This document shows positions 23,131 through 36,567 of a stretch of 64,000 nucleotides of DNA, one piece after another. The position numbers and the translations under genes were made by a program. The DNA is from Membranipora membranacea. Taxonomy: Eukaryota > Bryozoa > Gymnolaemata > Cheilostomatida > Membraniporidae. Numbering within the stretch: position 1 is the first letter of the stretch; each line of letters begins with the position of its first letter. Under the pieces are notes generated by a model. That model was not told the origin of the DNA and did not search any database. It saw only the letters and a program-made list of their open reading frames with translations. The stretch is taken from positions 16,740,001 through 16,804,000 of the forward strand of contig OU612072.1 in NCBI GenBank assembly GCA_914767715.1, given 5' to 3'.

Positions 23131-25480
23131 TATATATATATATCTTTATTTGACTCCATAGGAGGCCTTTTAAAAACAGAAGCAATAGGAGTTCCAGTAT
23201 ATTTTATATACATTTTATAAACTTCAATGTTTTTGATGGCCTAGGAGGGCCGAATTTTTGAGGAACTCCTAAAAAAAAGCCAAAAGAGCTTTCAATAAAA
23301 TCAATATTTGGAGTTATCAGTGTAAGTTACAATAAATATTTTAGCTGCAAATCTATATTCTCACATACTATGCCTACCCTACAATGCTAGATTATAATTG
23401 TGGGAAGTCATTTTTTTTATGTGTGTGTTTATTGCTTACTATAAAAAACTAGATTGAGTAAAATCAAAGGTATATAAAAAGTTAAAAAGCGATGGGACAG
23501 TCAGATAGCACGAAGCTAGAACAGAGACTGCCTGACTAGAACTCTCAACGCCACACTCGCCTGCCGGAACGACAGAGTGAAACATCCGCAACCTGCACAC
23601 AATCAAACCCCGTCACAGGCACGCCGCAAGACCACCCGAGGAATCAGACTGAGTACATGTCTCCACTCCCATAAGGTACCTGTTGTACAGGTTGACACCG
23701 TGGCAAAACAGGGACCTCTCACCTCGCTTGTTTTTGGCCTTTTTTGTTCGTAAACTATTTAATTTTGTGTTATAATCATGTTCTGATTTAAGAGAGTTGA
23801 TAAACTCATTCAAAAATGTTCTTAAAAATAGTTTTAAAGAGCAGTATTGGAATAACATATTCAAAGGCATTATATTTAAAAGGGTTGAAACATGATCTCT
23901 GGTTTTTTCTTTAAAATCACTCTTACACAAGCCTTTCGGAGGACTATTACTCGTTTAAGGTCATTTTCAGCAGCATGGCCCCAGATCTCTATTTCCATAG
24001 AGCAGGAGCGGTTTAAAAAATGAGTAATATAGTTCGATCATTGTTTATCGTAAAAATATGGCCTTACTACACGCATCATTATTACAATCAAATTTAATCT
24101 TTTGCACAATTCATTTATGTGCGACTTAAAAGTAATATTTGAATCAAGGATAATACCTAAAAATTTAGTTTCATTTTTCAGTTCAAGGGTGTTGGTATTC
24201 AGTTTGATAACATGATCATCGGCACTGATAGCTTTTCTTGGAGATTTAAAAATTACCTGAAAAGTTTTGAACAGTTATGTACTAGTTTATTAGCTAAGCA
24301 CCAATTTTCAACTTTGATTTAATTTTTGTTTAATTCTTGACTTAAAATAGCATCGCCTGTACAAAAAATATTAGTGTCGTCTGCATACAGTATGTAATTT
24401 AATGCAGGCGCTGCATTCAAGAGGTCGTTTATGTAAATCAAAAATAAAAGTGGCCCCAGGTTTGAACCTTGGGGTACTCCTATGTTGATGTCACGGTACT
24501 GAGATACAGCATTATTTACAATAACATATTGTTTACGGTTATTGAGGTAATTTGCGATGAGAGATGTGGCACAGGGTAAAAATCCATTAAACGATAGCTT
24601 TTTGACTAAGATTTCATGATTAATAGTATAAAATGCCTTTGAAAAATCTAAAAATATGCCAAATGTGCTGTTGCAGCGGTTAAAATTTTCATACAATTGT
24701 TCCATGAGCTTGTTTATAGCAGTGGTAGTATTTCTGCCTCCTCTAAATCCAAACTGGCAGTAGGTTAAAATTGAGTTGGTCTCTAGAAAATCAATGATCT
24801 GGTTATTAAGAATATTTCCAACAACTTTAGAAATAGTGCTTAAGATTGATATCAGTCGATAGTTATTAGTACTTTATTTGTCCCCTTTTTTAAAACTGGG
24901 TGTCACTCTTGCAATTTTTAAGCAGTCTGGGAACCCAGAATTTTCATTGACCAAATTTACAAGATATGCCAATATTGGGAGGATAATCAGCTTGTTTTCT
25001 TTGATCGCTCGTGACGAGATTTTGTCCGGACCAGTGGACCAACATTAAAACTGAATTTGGGTTTAGAATCCAACTCAATTTGAGGGGCAAAATAGCCAGC
25101 AAAGTTAGCGTCTGTGGGAGGCAATTTGTCGGTAAGATTCGAACCTACCCTTGTGAATAATGTATTAAAACTTTCAGCAACCTCTTGAGTCATTAGTTTT
25201 GATTGTAATTGAACTGTCTTTGTTTTTATCCGAACCATTGATCATCATTTTTATGAATTTCCAGCGTTTGACCTGGCCAGCTTTGCAGTTGTCAGATTCG
25301 TTTTTGAAGTAGGAAATCTTGGCCATATGAATTTGTTGGGAAACAAAATTTCTGAAGGGTCGATAAGTTTCCTGCAGCTTAATATCAAAGGGTGCTAGCC
25401 GAGATCTGTCATGAAATTTTTTTCGCTTTTTCACTGATTCCCTCAATTTCTCTGACATCCATGGTTGTTTAAAAGATTTT
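23131..25480 (-). mobile_element. Non-LTR retrotransposon (LINE), 5'-truncated, copy 1
   Basis: Minus-strand coding fragments cover a LINE from the segment before the reverse transcriptase (about 25458-24987; FRNFVSQQIHMAKISYFKN) through the reverse transcriptase (24705-24319) to a C-terminal part (24260-23613). Reverse transcriptase motifs seen are FGIFLDFSKAFYTINHEI, GVPQGSNLGPLLFLIYINDL and the catalytic YADD (ILYADDTNIF). Several frameshifts and stops separate them, and the endonuclease is missing. The 3' end is a polyadenylation-type AATAAAG followed by an AT dinucleotide tail (about 23131-23150). A second copy lies at 42845-44790 at the same position in the next block, so insertion predates the block duplication. 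Confidence 0.85.
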
Positions 25481-25602
25481 TTCTTTTGTTAGGGAAGATA
25501 AATACTTGTTCCCCATAAATGACCCATCACAACTTACCTTACACATTATTCTTGTTTTGGAAATTTTAATCAAAGAAAGGAAGGGCTCGGTCTTCATTTA
25601 AC

Positions 25603-26815
25603 TTGGGATCCTGCCAACAAATTAATGATCTAATAGCCTCTCGCCAATTTGGTTTCAGAAATGGAACATCCACTGATCAAATGTTAACTCAACTAGTCAA
25701 CAAATTTCGTTCCCTGCTGTCAAAGCACGAGTCAAAATTTGTCACAGTTTCTACACTTGATATCCGTAAAGCTTTTGATTGCGTAAACCGTAAGATCCTT
25801 GCCAGTAAACTGTTATCGAAATTCAATTTCCACTCTAATGCATCAAATTTAATTAAAAATTATCTTTCAAGTCGAGAGCAGGCCATGAAAGCTTATGGTT
25901 GTGTATCTGAATGCAGTCGAGTTATAACTGGTGTGCCGCAGGGGTCTGTACTTGGACCACTCCTGTTTATCATGTTTATTAACGATCTGATGGAGCTCAA
26001 AAATTGTTATCTATATGCTGATGACTGCCTACTAGTCACCAGTGGGGAAAACCCAGACATTTCCACAAAACTTATGGAAAAAAGCATTCATCAAGCATCC
26101 AGTTGGTACAGTGAAAATTGCCTTGTTCTAAACAGCGGTAAAACGGATGTCATGACCATTTCTAATAAACGTAACATCAAACCTCCGGAACTTAAATTTA
26201 ATAATCTCATTTTCAAACAATCTGACAAAATTAAGTACTTAGGTGTGATTCTTGATAACAAATTAAATTTTAAATCTCATACCAGTAAAATTAAACAAAA
26301 ACTTTATCCAATAGTCACCAACTTTCAACGTAATAGAAAATTCCTGACACCTAAATTAGCTAAGCTTTGGTACATTGGAATACGTTCTAATCTGGAATAC
26401 AGCTCTCCTGTTTTATTTACCACAAACGACTATGTCAAAAAAGAATTTTTAAAAATTGAGAATAGATGTTTGAAAATTATAGACTATAACAGTTCTAAAG
26501 ATAATACTCGAAAGACCTACAACATCCCTGTTTTAACTTTGCGTTTCGAATATTTGTATCTGCTGACGTTTTATATATTGTTAATAGTTTAGTCCCAATA
26601 ATTGATACCAATCTGCTCCCCGAGAAATTAACTAGTGAAACTCGGCTTGATAAAAGTTCTGGGTTTAGGCTATCCAAGGAAAATTTTAGATTTGCTTTAG
26701 CTAATTTCGGTGCTCAGAAGTTTAACGAATTACCCAATCATGTTAAGCTGAGTCAATCCCTTGTTACATTCAAAAATGCCACTCGGAGCCACGTCCTCAA
26801 ACTTCTCAATTAATG
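25603..26815 (+). mobile_element. Second LINE, plus strand, 5'-truncated reverse transcriptase
   Basis: An open frame at 25603-26592 (329 codons) holds reverse transcriptase motifs in order: ASRQFGFRNGTSTD, VSTLDIRKAFDCVN, GVPQGSVLGPLLFIMFINDL, CYLYADDCLLV and YLGVILDNKLNFKSH. The frame is lost at about 26570 and picked up in another frame to a stop at 26815 (ENFRFALANFGAQKFNELP, TFKNATRSHVLKLLN), so one indel breaks the C-terminus. The endonuclease is absent. It differs clearly from the minus-strand LINE that abuts it and lies head to head with it, about 120 bp apart. Like CR1/Jockey-type elements in its motifs; the clade is not fixed. Confidence 0.85.
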
Positions 26816-27644
26816 AGTCAGTTCTTATCATTTCATTTTAGCCTACTGCTACATTGTTCTAACTTTTCTTTTCCTAGCTATTGTGTATCAACTTGTGTAA
26901 TGTTTTACCATACTGACTCTCGTGATCTGACTGGGCATGTAGATCACTGATAAACTAGGTTATCATTACCACAAAGCAGGTGTCGTAAGGCTAAGTATGC
27001 ATCATGCGTGACTTGAATTTGCGCATGTGCAAGAACATTGAGTTTAGTTTGGGTTCTGATTGCAACTTTGGAAAGGGGAAATGGGATATCCCCTGCATAA
27101 ACTGTCAATCAAAAGCAGCTAATAATGACAAGAGAGGATAACTATTAAAAACTTTGGGGAGTATGTCACCAGAGCAGGTAGCCAATCAGATGGCTTCGGA
27201 ATTCCGAGGCTCAATTTTGCAGAGATCAGCTCATGCCCAGAGCTGAGCATGCGCAGAATGATGTTTTACTGCTAATTAATGCCTGCGTGTACGTTGTAAT
27301 TTTACCTGTCGTTGTTCTTAATTTTTAGTTACACGTCTTTCTAATTCTACACCATATTTTTATCAATTTTTCTGTTTTCTGGGTACAAGTCCTAAGGACT
27401 TATTCTTCTCCAGAATAAACATGGAATATATAAATTTGTGAGTTATAATGAGTTTATTTATATACCTCTTATATGTTAGCTGACAATGGGTACTTCTAAC
27501 CAGTGAAACACTACATCATTACGGTCCGGTCACTGGGTCCAAGCACTCCATAGCCAACCCTGACTAATGAGAAACAGCATCGCATGAAGCGCTGGTACTC
27601 ATTGGAATGCGCTACCAAACTCAGCTTTTCAGGTAACACCAGTG

Positions 27645-27716
27645 GACATGCACGGGAATTGAACCCCGGTCGCCAGATCGATGATCCAACCCGCTAACCA
27701 CTAGACTAACATGAAA
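27645..27716 (-). repeat. tRNA-like segment (SINE-type)
   Basis: Minus-strand TTAGTCTAGTGGTTAGCG is A-box-like and CGGGGTTCAATTCCCG is B-box-like at normal tRNA spacing. Two of five T-stem pairs and most acceptor pairs fail, so this is more likely a tRNA-derived repeat than a tRNA gene. Confidence 0.55.
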
Positions 27717-28042
27717 ACCTGGTTGTTAACTTGTGCAACTGTATGCATTGTGAAACCGCCAACCACCTACCATAGTGTCAGCATTACACACAGTCTAATA
27801 TTCTCAGATTATGACAAACTTTGTTGTAATCTGTCTTTTCTTCACACAGTGACATCTGGTATCCTTTCATAGCATATATCTCTCACAAACCAAAATAATT
27901 AGGCTATAAATTTGATAAATAACCAAACAAAATTGTGAAGCCAATTTAATACCACAGTTGGCGGTTGTCACAGACAGAAACTTGTGTAGCCATCATTATT
28001 GTCATGACATTATATTAAACAAGCATTTTGTGGACAGTATTA

Positions 28043-28111
28043 GGTGGGTCAGTTGGTGCGCCGTTCCTTGCGCATGCAAATGTTGAAGATCCTTGGTTCG
28101 AAACCCACTGC
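28043..28111 (+). repeat. tRNA-like segment (SINE-type)
   Basis: GTGGGTCAGTTGGTGCGC (A-box-like) and CCTTGGTTCGAAACC (B-box-like) lie at tRNA spacing, and GTGGGT can pair with ACCCAC at the ends. The remaining arms fold poorly. It is interpreted as tRNA-derived. Confidence 0.5.
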
Positions 28112-28657
28112 AGTCCAGCGACAACTGGGGTTTGGTTGGCCCTAAGGTGTGCTCCGACCAAGCAAATTGCGCGGATATGCTTCGGGATGTGGCAGGTGAT
28201 AAAACAACTTGATTTTTAATCAACCACTCTAAAAGGTGTCAAGTTATCCTTCCTCTTAGTCTGAGCAGGCAACTCCAGAGTAAAAATCGTTGGCCTGGAA
28301 CAATATCGGTCTTTCTACATTCTTGGCTAGCATATCGTTAACAGAGTCTATTAAAGGATATTCTGTTTGTGTATCGAGGCAACCTACTACAAAATCATGA
28401 ATATTATTGGGATTTCACTTTCACTCATTAGCAAGGCTGTCATTCTGACTGACAGCAGCTTTCTCCCTCCAGCCATGATGATCTGTGCAAAATATTTTTG
28501 GAAGCCCGAGATCACCCTTCCAGAAGAAAAAAACCGTGTTGATGGACAATGATATTTTCCATAAATACACCTGACTGTTTTTTTTTAATTTATTTATTTA
28601 TGCATGGTCTTTATTTGTCATAGACTTTGATCGGCAGTAATAAAGTATATCTATATG

Positions 28658-28741
28658 TAGCCTGTCTTGGCAAGCTTTGTTCGGTGGGTGGGGGGGAGGG
28701 TTCCCTCCCCCCCACCGAACAAAGCTTGTCAAGACAGGCTA
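28658..28741. repeat. Near-perfect 84-bp inverted repeat
   Basis: TAGCCTGTCTTGGCAAGCTT and its continuation to the G-rich centre pair with the second half, ending AAGCTTGTCAAGACAGGCTA. There is one mismatch and a 4-base bulge, with a TT between the arms. The inner part is G7/C8-rich. It sits where similarity to the other TRIM blocks begins. Confidence 0.85.
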
Positions 28742-29207
28742 ATCTATATGGAGAAAAAACTACTTTTTATTTACTTTTATGCTTGGATGCGATAAACCAA
28801 TTCCAAAAATGCTGAGCGAGAAATTGTTCAATTCAAGCAACGAGGACCCTTTTTGGAACATATTATGATGTATCATTTGAATTCATTCGTTCATTTATTT
28901 ATACAATATGTTTTTTATATTATATACAATCAGGTCGAGCAAATAGAATAGATATACATTTTGGTGATTTGTTTTTTCAATGTGAGAGAAGAAGATGTAT
29001 CATTATTCCTAAGAAAAAAGAGTGATAGCTATAAATAAACAGAAAAATATCACATTACTACTATGGTGGTACGAAAGGTGGTAAAATCAATAGGATATAA
29101 CGTAATATATCACCTTTTTAATAACATTTTAATAATTATATGAATCCTTACTAGTTGAACTTCAAAAGCCATTCATAGCAAAGACAGGTCGATAAAGTTT
29201 CTCGGTT

Positions 29208-32200
29208 TCATTCGGTGATAATCTCATACATGAGCACAGATTTGTTTTGCTGTCTAGGAACTGCAAGTGCTGTACCGTACAGACACAAATCACCAATGTA
29301 TGAATTAGCCCATTTTGCTGGATCAGTCAGTACTCTGTTCAGATTTCCTGAAAGTGACAATTATACCTGGTTTTTATGTAACTACAATATTAGTAGCATT
29401 AAATTGACAAAGATACCTGAAGTAAATCTCCTAAACTTGATATTGTAGAGGGTAGAACCCGTACATGTCTGGTTAGCATTCTCACTGGTCTCCAGTATCA
29501 TTACAATGGTATGTGACACAAAATTGAATTGTTGTGTATATTCTAAAATTTAATCTCATGGAAAAGGTGTATCATGAGATCATCATATTTATGCATATAT
29601 TATATATATTTTTTACAACCTACCATTACCCTCATCCAAAACGGATATTTCTGTGTGGTCCACATAAGCTGTTGACACAAGTACAACTCCTGCTAGATGA
29701 TGAACTATCCCACCAGGGTTGGTAACGCTGTCACAGATCCAGATAAGACGTCCATCCTCTAGACTCATCTTCACTACTTTTCCTGCTGATCTGTCAGATA
29801 TGACCACACAGTCATCTCCACAGCTGCTCATGCTCACATTGCCTTTCATTGTCAGAGCGGCAGGACAGGCAACTCTTCTGATGACATCTCCTGTGTGTGA
29901 GTAGATGATGATCCGCTTAGCAGGCCAATCTCCAACAGCTAGCTGATTTTCATTGATGACTACAATACGCTGACCTGAGTATGGACCGGCAGGATGGTCC
30001 CAGGATGTTAGTAACGAGCCATCAAATATATCAAATACATTGATCTTTGATCGAGTTACACTGATGATCATGAGGCTGTATAGTCTGTTGTTATACGCAG
30101 CTAGAGAAAGAACAAATCCGAATTTGATGAATGCTTTGTGCGCATTGCCTTGCTGATCTATTATGGCAGTACCTCCTCCACACTGTCCTACATAGGTGAG
30201 TCCGTTATAGTGACATACTGTGGAACATCTATTGTCAAACTTAACCTCCCTGGTCAATCTTATTCCAGCTGGAGCTTGTCTTTGTTGTGGTGGTGGAGGG
30301 ACGGTCGAGGGAGGTGTTGCAGCTGATGGTGGCCGATTGGGGGCTATTGGTGATGGAGGCTTTACAGTGTTTAGATTGTAAGCTTCCCCTCTTAGCACAG
30401 TTTCACCCTCCTCGGTCAACAATTCCATAACTGGGATAAATTCAGTTTCTGTAAACACAAAGTGCTTTCAATTATAAGATGCTGGTCAGCATGCATGAGA
30501 TTCTTACATATAATATGTGGAAAAATTAGGACTATGAGAAAATGTTTTGTAGTAGGAGTTATCCCCTTTCTTCAAAGAAGAGAACAACTACTAAATCATC
30601 ACAGTCCTGCTTTATTATTTAGCCGGTGATGGGATTCATTTCATCAGATGGTAATAAAATGTGATCCCCATAACAAAATCATTGTAAAAATTGACCATTA
30701 CCTAATCATTCTCTCAAAGATCCAACAGGACAATCCAAAATGAATATATCTCGTTATTTCTCAGAATAACAATTTACCGCCAATCAAAACAATCATTTTA
30801 AAACTAGGAGTAGGCTTTTGTATCATATGCATATTATTAGTATGTTTTGCCTGACATAGACTAACCTTCAACTCTCAGTGAGGCCACATCTCCCTTCATA
30901 TTCATGCCAGGTAACTCATAAGAGGTCAGAGACTTCAGGAACTCAAGACTTTCTTTGTACTTCTCAACAAGGTCAACCTGTTCAGGATAATTAAAACTTT
31001 TATCACAAAGCCTTCATGGACAATATAGCTTGCGAGTGCTTGCTTGTGGCCTTTTGCGTGTCAAACTGATTAGCAAGTAGTCCAAGACAGTTACCAACTG
31101 AGCTATATCTTGGGAGAAGAGCTTCAATCACAGGAGCTTAAAATTATCAAAATGTTAAAATAATTATCTTATTGTTCAAACGGTTCAATCCAATTTGTGT
31201 CATAGAGCAAGCCCTTACCTAAGCAACTCTTTTTCAGATAGTTATCAAATAAACCATAGGATAATACTGTTTTTTTACAAGATAAGTCTTGTGCAAACTG
31301 ATCAGTTTAAAGGTAATTGGGCTTATGTGCTTCAAAAACATTACTGTTTATAATCATGACCCTCAATACGTCCGCCCCCTTGCTCTTTGGATGATTGCAA
31401 CTGTTGAGCAAGCCTTACCAGGTCTGGCTAGGTAAGGTGCTCTAGGAGACAAAGAGTAAACAAAAGGTCCCCCCTGTATAAACCAGCTCAGATGTTTAGG
31501 AGCCTTGACCACAACAACATTGGACACTCACCTGATGATAATTGTTCATTCTGTCATCATTATCCTGTAATTTCCTCACTATCTCTCTGTGTATTGTCTC
31601 TACTTTCTGCTCTAGAAGCACTTCTCTCTCTATTCTCCCTTTACTTCTGTGTGCCTCAAGCTTTAACTCCAGCCTTTCATACTCCTCCATCACATACTTT
31701 ATCTAAAACAAAATAAATAAATAATTCTCATGCATATCATAAGCTTCAACTAACTTTCAATAAAGAAATAGGCCACCATAGTTTAATAACTTATCTACTA
31801 AGGAGTTGTGTGCCCTTAGGAATCAGAGGACAACTTGTAGCAATTGTGCAATGATCAAGGACAATTATTAGGCATTACACATTAGCCCTCACATATTTAT
31901 CTCTGGACTGGTGTAGCTGAGACACCAGCTCTTCTGTCTTCTTATCCCAATTCCTCAGTCCTTCCATCGTATCCCTGACAAGTCTGTCAGCTTCACTTTC
32001 TCTCTGTTGAGCCTCAACTCTCAGTTTATCTAGCTCCTGTATCAGGGTCCTCTCTAACTTCTCTAACACTGTAAACTTGTGACTGCCACCTAAAATATTC
32101 ACGGACTAACCTTTGTAAGACTTGAAAATTTTTTTGCAACATGCGTAGGCAGAGACAAACATGTAGGAAATATATACACCTGAGGGGTCATTTACTCACG

Positions 32201-34211
32201 AAAGCATCCCCAATGGAATCCCCGAACCCACGACTCTGCGACTCATAATGTCTGAAAGAGAAGCAAGTGCTCTTACCAATTGCCCCATTTCAACGTCCCA
32301 AAAATAGAATAGGCTAATGGCTCCTATTAGCAAGGCCACTATGCACTAGTCGAAATTGTTCTCATTGCTTTGCTGGTATCAATTCTGTCATTTCGTAGTG
32401 AATATAAACAGGGCTCTATAATAAAGACAGACTAAAAAGTGTGTTTATTTATTCTTTAAACGTTTCAAAATAATTGGGCTACTCACCATTCGAGCAACCA
32501 ATATTTTCAGGCAAGCAATTCACACAAAAGGTCTTATAGCATTCAGGACAACCAAAGGACAGCTCTTGATCTTTGTGTATAGGACAGAATCTCTTCTCTA
32601 ACTTCTTCATGGCTTTTCTGTATATAGCAATCTCCACTACATTGTGTTCCGGATTCAGTTCGAAATGAGGCTGAAAAGTACATAAAGCAAAATAGATCGT
32701 ATGGCGATATATTCAATGTGTTATAGAGGATTAAATTCAGAACAGATGATAGGCGTTGGGAATGGAAAGGTTAGACAAGTTAAATATCTGGTGTGTAGGG
32801 TGTCTCGTCCACATCCCATGGTTACACAGTACAATTGGGATATGATGAGTCCTTACTGAGGTCGATCTTGGTTTGAAACAGTCTGGTAGTTGTTCTCTCG
32901 TTTTTGTTCGAAAACATTTTAATCTGTCATTGTCTCATAAAAGGAGGGCACTTTCATTGGGGGGGGGGGGGTACTTTTTAGAAAAGTTGTGAGAAGTGAT
33001 TATAACTTAATATGATGGAGCTGGGATGAGGTGGTTTTGGTTTTGGTTATGACATGAAGCTGGTGGTGGGTATTGTTTAGAAAGTTTAGAGAAGTAATTA
33101 TAATATAATTGAATGGGTACACATGAGAGCAAGCGAGCGACGTAGTTGTGGTGATGGGTGCAATGAGAAATAAATATAAATTGAGCCGGCAACAGAGAGG
33201 GCGACGGACTCAGGCTCAGAGAGAGAGCTTGGCAGAATCACCACGCAGCGTTATAGTGAAAGAAGGAAGGTTCGTTCGACTCTATATTGTGAACTCATAT
33301 CACGTAATATATTATAATAACAGGTAAACTATTTTAAACAATAAATAAACTATTTAAATCTATAAAAGCTCTGTGAAGACTGTTTAACTTTGGTTAGTTG
33401 GGAATCACGGATGTTCTGCCCCAACAACGCACATCAGTTAGAACCCTATAGTGTGCTTTGCCAACCGATTAATCTCTACACTGTATTGGGAAGATAACTT
33501 TAAGCGATGGGATTGGAAGGAACAGAGCAGAATACATAAAAATTCCTTCAAAGTATTGTGATGCCATAGACAGCAAAACAAATACGGTGAAGAACAAAAT
33601 TAGATGAAAATCAAAAGAATAGAGAAATGCAATTTGAACGATATCAGATCATGTTATATTGAAAAGTTTCACTCACCCCGGAGTGGTTGTCACAGAATAC
33701 ATTGTTACAGTCATAACAATACATGTCAGCAGTATATTTATCTATCTTATTTTTCTTCTCACAAACATGACAGAGAATTATCTCCTCTTCTACTTTTTTG
33801 CTTGAGGCTGATGGGATGTTCACAACAGTCTCAGCAGTGACTGATCTACAACACGTAGAGTGGCAATTGCAAAGGGACAGCAGAGTACAAAGAGACAGTA
33901 AATAAGTAGCAATCGACCTTGTTGATGGAGATATTTTTCAGTGATATTTTACTGGCAATCAGAATGAGAAGCTAAAGTACAGCTAGGTTTGTAAATAAAT
34001 TTATTAGATTATAACAATAGACCAAGGTTTACCTGCATGTTTTACAAGGAAACACTTGAGTTGACACTTCAGAGAGGGTCAGTAGACACTTGGTACAGAT
34101 TGTATGAGAACAAGGTAGTAGTTTTATATCACAGCTGAGAACATTATCAAACTCCATACAGATAAAACACTGAGCTTCAGCCTCGCCCGATGTCATCAGA
34201 GCGGTAGCCAT
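29208..34211 (-). CDS. TRIM-like protein 2: RING, two B-boxes, coiled coil, beta-propeller
   Basis: Eight in-phase exons: 34211-34033, 33845-33677, 32670-32487, 32089-31893, 31702-31532, 30977-30866, 30448-29630, 29347-29208, giving 656 aa with no stop or frameshift. All RING and B-box metal ligands match copy 1. Exon lengths are identical to copies 1 and 3 except for the propeller exon, which is 15 bases shorter than in copy 1, mostly in one loop (HKAFIKFGFVLSLA here). The last exon (LNRVLTDPAKWANSYIGDLC) differs from copies 1 and 3 at about a third of its residues. Intron 2 is about 1 kb, as in copy 1, and intron 3 shares the tRNA-like insertion. The upstream region is shared with TRIM-3 instead. 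Role as for TRIM-1: a probable cytosolic ubiquitin ligase with a recognition propeller, target unknown. Confidence 0.85.
32203..32290 (-). repeat. tRNA-like SINE-type insertion in TRIM-2 intron 3
   Basis: Paralogue of the segment at 16995-17085, about 95 percent alike by eye, at the same intron position. Its absence from TRIM-3 separates the history of this region. Confidence 0.6.
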
Positions 34212-35188
34212 TCCTCAGTACAGTAATACCTGCTGGTGAAAATAAGTGATCGGACATATTTTGATGCAGCTTTGAAATACACTCTGATCAGGTCCATGGG
34301 TATATCATAACCTTTCCTAACACAACTCACCTGACCCTGACATCGGATCCTAGAATATGGCCACACCGACCTGGCTGGGCCGCTCATCTGACCCTAAGTT
34401 TTATAATAAACAGCCGATTCCATTCATTAATCCATTAATAATAATAAATCATGATATTTGATGATGAATGTTTATTGACACTGAGAATTTTGGTGGAATA
34501 TGAATAGACAGTCAATCATCAACTTTATTCAACAGTAGGGATCAGAAGCTTAGCATTAAATTGTATTAGCCAAGTGTGATTGAAAACAATCAAAGGGTGT
34601 CAACAAACCAATCAAACTGAGGTGGCATTTACTCAAAATTTTACCCCCCCTACTAATCTGCGATTTTCTCTTGTTCTAAGTCAGCAAGAGCTCCCTAGTT
34701 TTTTTCACCATAAATTCCAGCTGTGTCTGTTGAAGCTTAATAAAATTGATCTCACTCAGACATAACGCATCATTGATATACAGGCAGCTGATCAGGGTGG
34801 TGTCGTGCGGATTGAAAGTGGAATATTTATGTCATGCTTAATCCAATCAGGGAGAATTCCCCTGATCAAATCGACATGCACCTTGAATGTTTGATGAGAT
34901 GAATCATAACAAACAAAATCCACAGCCAGCATTCAAGATGACGATCACGGCCGAAGATGGCATATCTAGGTTACCTGCTTTTAGTAATCTGCTTTTATGT
35001 ATCTAGTAATCTGCTTGTAAACTCCTCCAAAACCCATTCAATTCAATTTTGAGGGCCCAAAATTGCTCTCTAGGCTTTGGCGGTCGGGACTCCGCCTAAA
35101 CCCCGTTGGTGGGGCATTCAACGCTCCCCAAATCCCCAGCTCGGTTTGCTCAGGCGCTTTGCGCACTCGGTGTGCACAGGGTAGTTAA
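34212..35188. other. Upstream region of TRIM-2, shared with TRIM-3
   Basis: The sequence to 37200 is closely paralogous to 60599-62560, apart from the two MITEs at 35189 and 36568. No coding gene is supported. A 63-75-codon frame overlapping the RING start in another frame (34387-34196 and 60810-60583) is conserved only because the DNA is duplicated. Confidence 0.55.
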
Positions 35189-35835
35189 AGGGCAACCAAG
35201 GTTTCAAACAACTTCTCATTGATGGCCATTGATTAATAGCAGATTGCACCTTCTGCATGGGGAAAAAGGCAAAATATAATTCGGATGATTATTCAGCCAG
35301 AATTCTTGTGAAACATTTCTTCCATCAGGTCATTCTGCTTGCAGGATAGCCTTGTGACATAGTCTATCTCTGCAGCACAGCAGTGGTGGCGCTGCCTTCC
35401 ATCAAGAAAGGCAACTCCCAGGTTTCAAGGTTATGAGATATCAAAGCCAGTGTTCCATTTAGGCCCAAATATTTCCAAAATATGGGTTTCCATTGTTTTC
35501 CCAATTTTGGTACTCAGACTAGGTGAATTAGTTCAAGCCCTATGCTGCAGAGACGAACGTATGCCTCAACAGTTCGCACATGCGCAGACTGCCATCAGGT
35601 ACTCAAACTCAGCTAAAAGAGAATACCACATAGCAGTTTCCTGTTCCTGTTATTATTTAGCCTGTGCTCTATAATTATTACATCAAAGTCTTGGAACCTC
35701 CCCTAAACTGTAGTGTTACCCAGCTTAGAGTCAGCAACTACTTTGAGTTTTGCATCGCGTAATGCACAAAGCTGATGCTGCCCAGCACATTATTTGCTAC
35801 CCATTAATGCATTGCTGCGAAACCCTGGTTGCCCT
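35189..35835. mobile_element. piggyBac-like MITE with TTAA target duplication
   Basis: The ends are AGGGCAACCAAGGTTTC and GAAACCCTGGTTGCCCT, flanked on both sides by TTAA. The paralogous site near TRIM-3 (TTAA at 61573-61576) has one TTAA and no insert. The 647-bp element has no coding capacity. TTAA specificity is the hallmark of the piggyBac superfamily. Confidence 0.9.
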
Positions 35836-36567
35836 TTAAAGTTGGCAGGGTCACAATTGAAAGCTAGAAATTCCCCCTGCCTGACCATAACTGATTCCAA
35901 CAGTAATTCTCAGCCAGTTGTGAAGAATATCATCTAATGCACTTAACCATACCGTTTCCCATTGGGATAGCATTAAATGACCATTTGCCAGTTCTTACAA
36001 TGCAAATATGGAGCGAAATATGATGAGCATACTATCAAACTAATTAATAAAACAAAACTAAGAGATAGGTGATTGCTCTATTAATGTTGCATCGATAATC
36101 AGGCACCCGGATCGTGTCAACCAGTCATTTACAGCCAGAAATAATTCAGAAATATCTAAGAGATCTCACCTGCACAACTTGTCACTAGCAGAGCTTTGAA
36201 CAAAATGGTGGACAGTTGCTAATATGCAAATCCCGCGAGCAGTTTCATTTTTAATTACTATTGCCCAGCACTGGGATGTGATGTATGAGATTGTATTTTC
36301 AGTTTAATTGTTATTGAGGCAGCATTGTTCTATTGATTTAGCTAATGTAAGTTTGCCAATACAAATCAATAATTGCACGTATAAATATCAATGCAAGGAC
36401 AACAATGAGGTCCCAGCAATTTTGTTTTATTGACACACAAAGCTGAATATGTGAACAATTCTATGAATAACAAAAAACGCCAGGCTCAGTAAAGGAAGCT
36501 ATCAGTTGTATTTGAAGCTCATTATTATACAGGTTTCAACAAGAACATAAACAGATTTTAATTCTTA

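Larger units (their letters stand above)
26816..28657. other. Noncoding spacer at start of the TRIM-2 block
   Basis: The first part (to about 27430) reads like LINE 3' untranslated sequence and other repeat debris. From about 27800 it is paralogous to 45540-46060. Two tRNA-like segments (27645-27716 minus, 28043-28111 plus) are listed separately. No coding gene is seen. Confidence 0.5.

Noticed and set aside
27645-28111. Genuine tRNA genes
   Set aside because: A and B boxes are present but the acceptor and T stems do not pair well; a tRNA-derived repeat is more likely.
34196-34387. Frame overlapping the RING start, repeated at 60583-60810
   Set aside because: It overlaps the TRIM start codon in another frame, and the DNA is duplicated as a whole.
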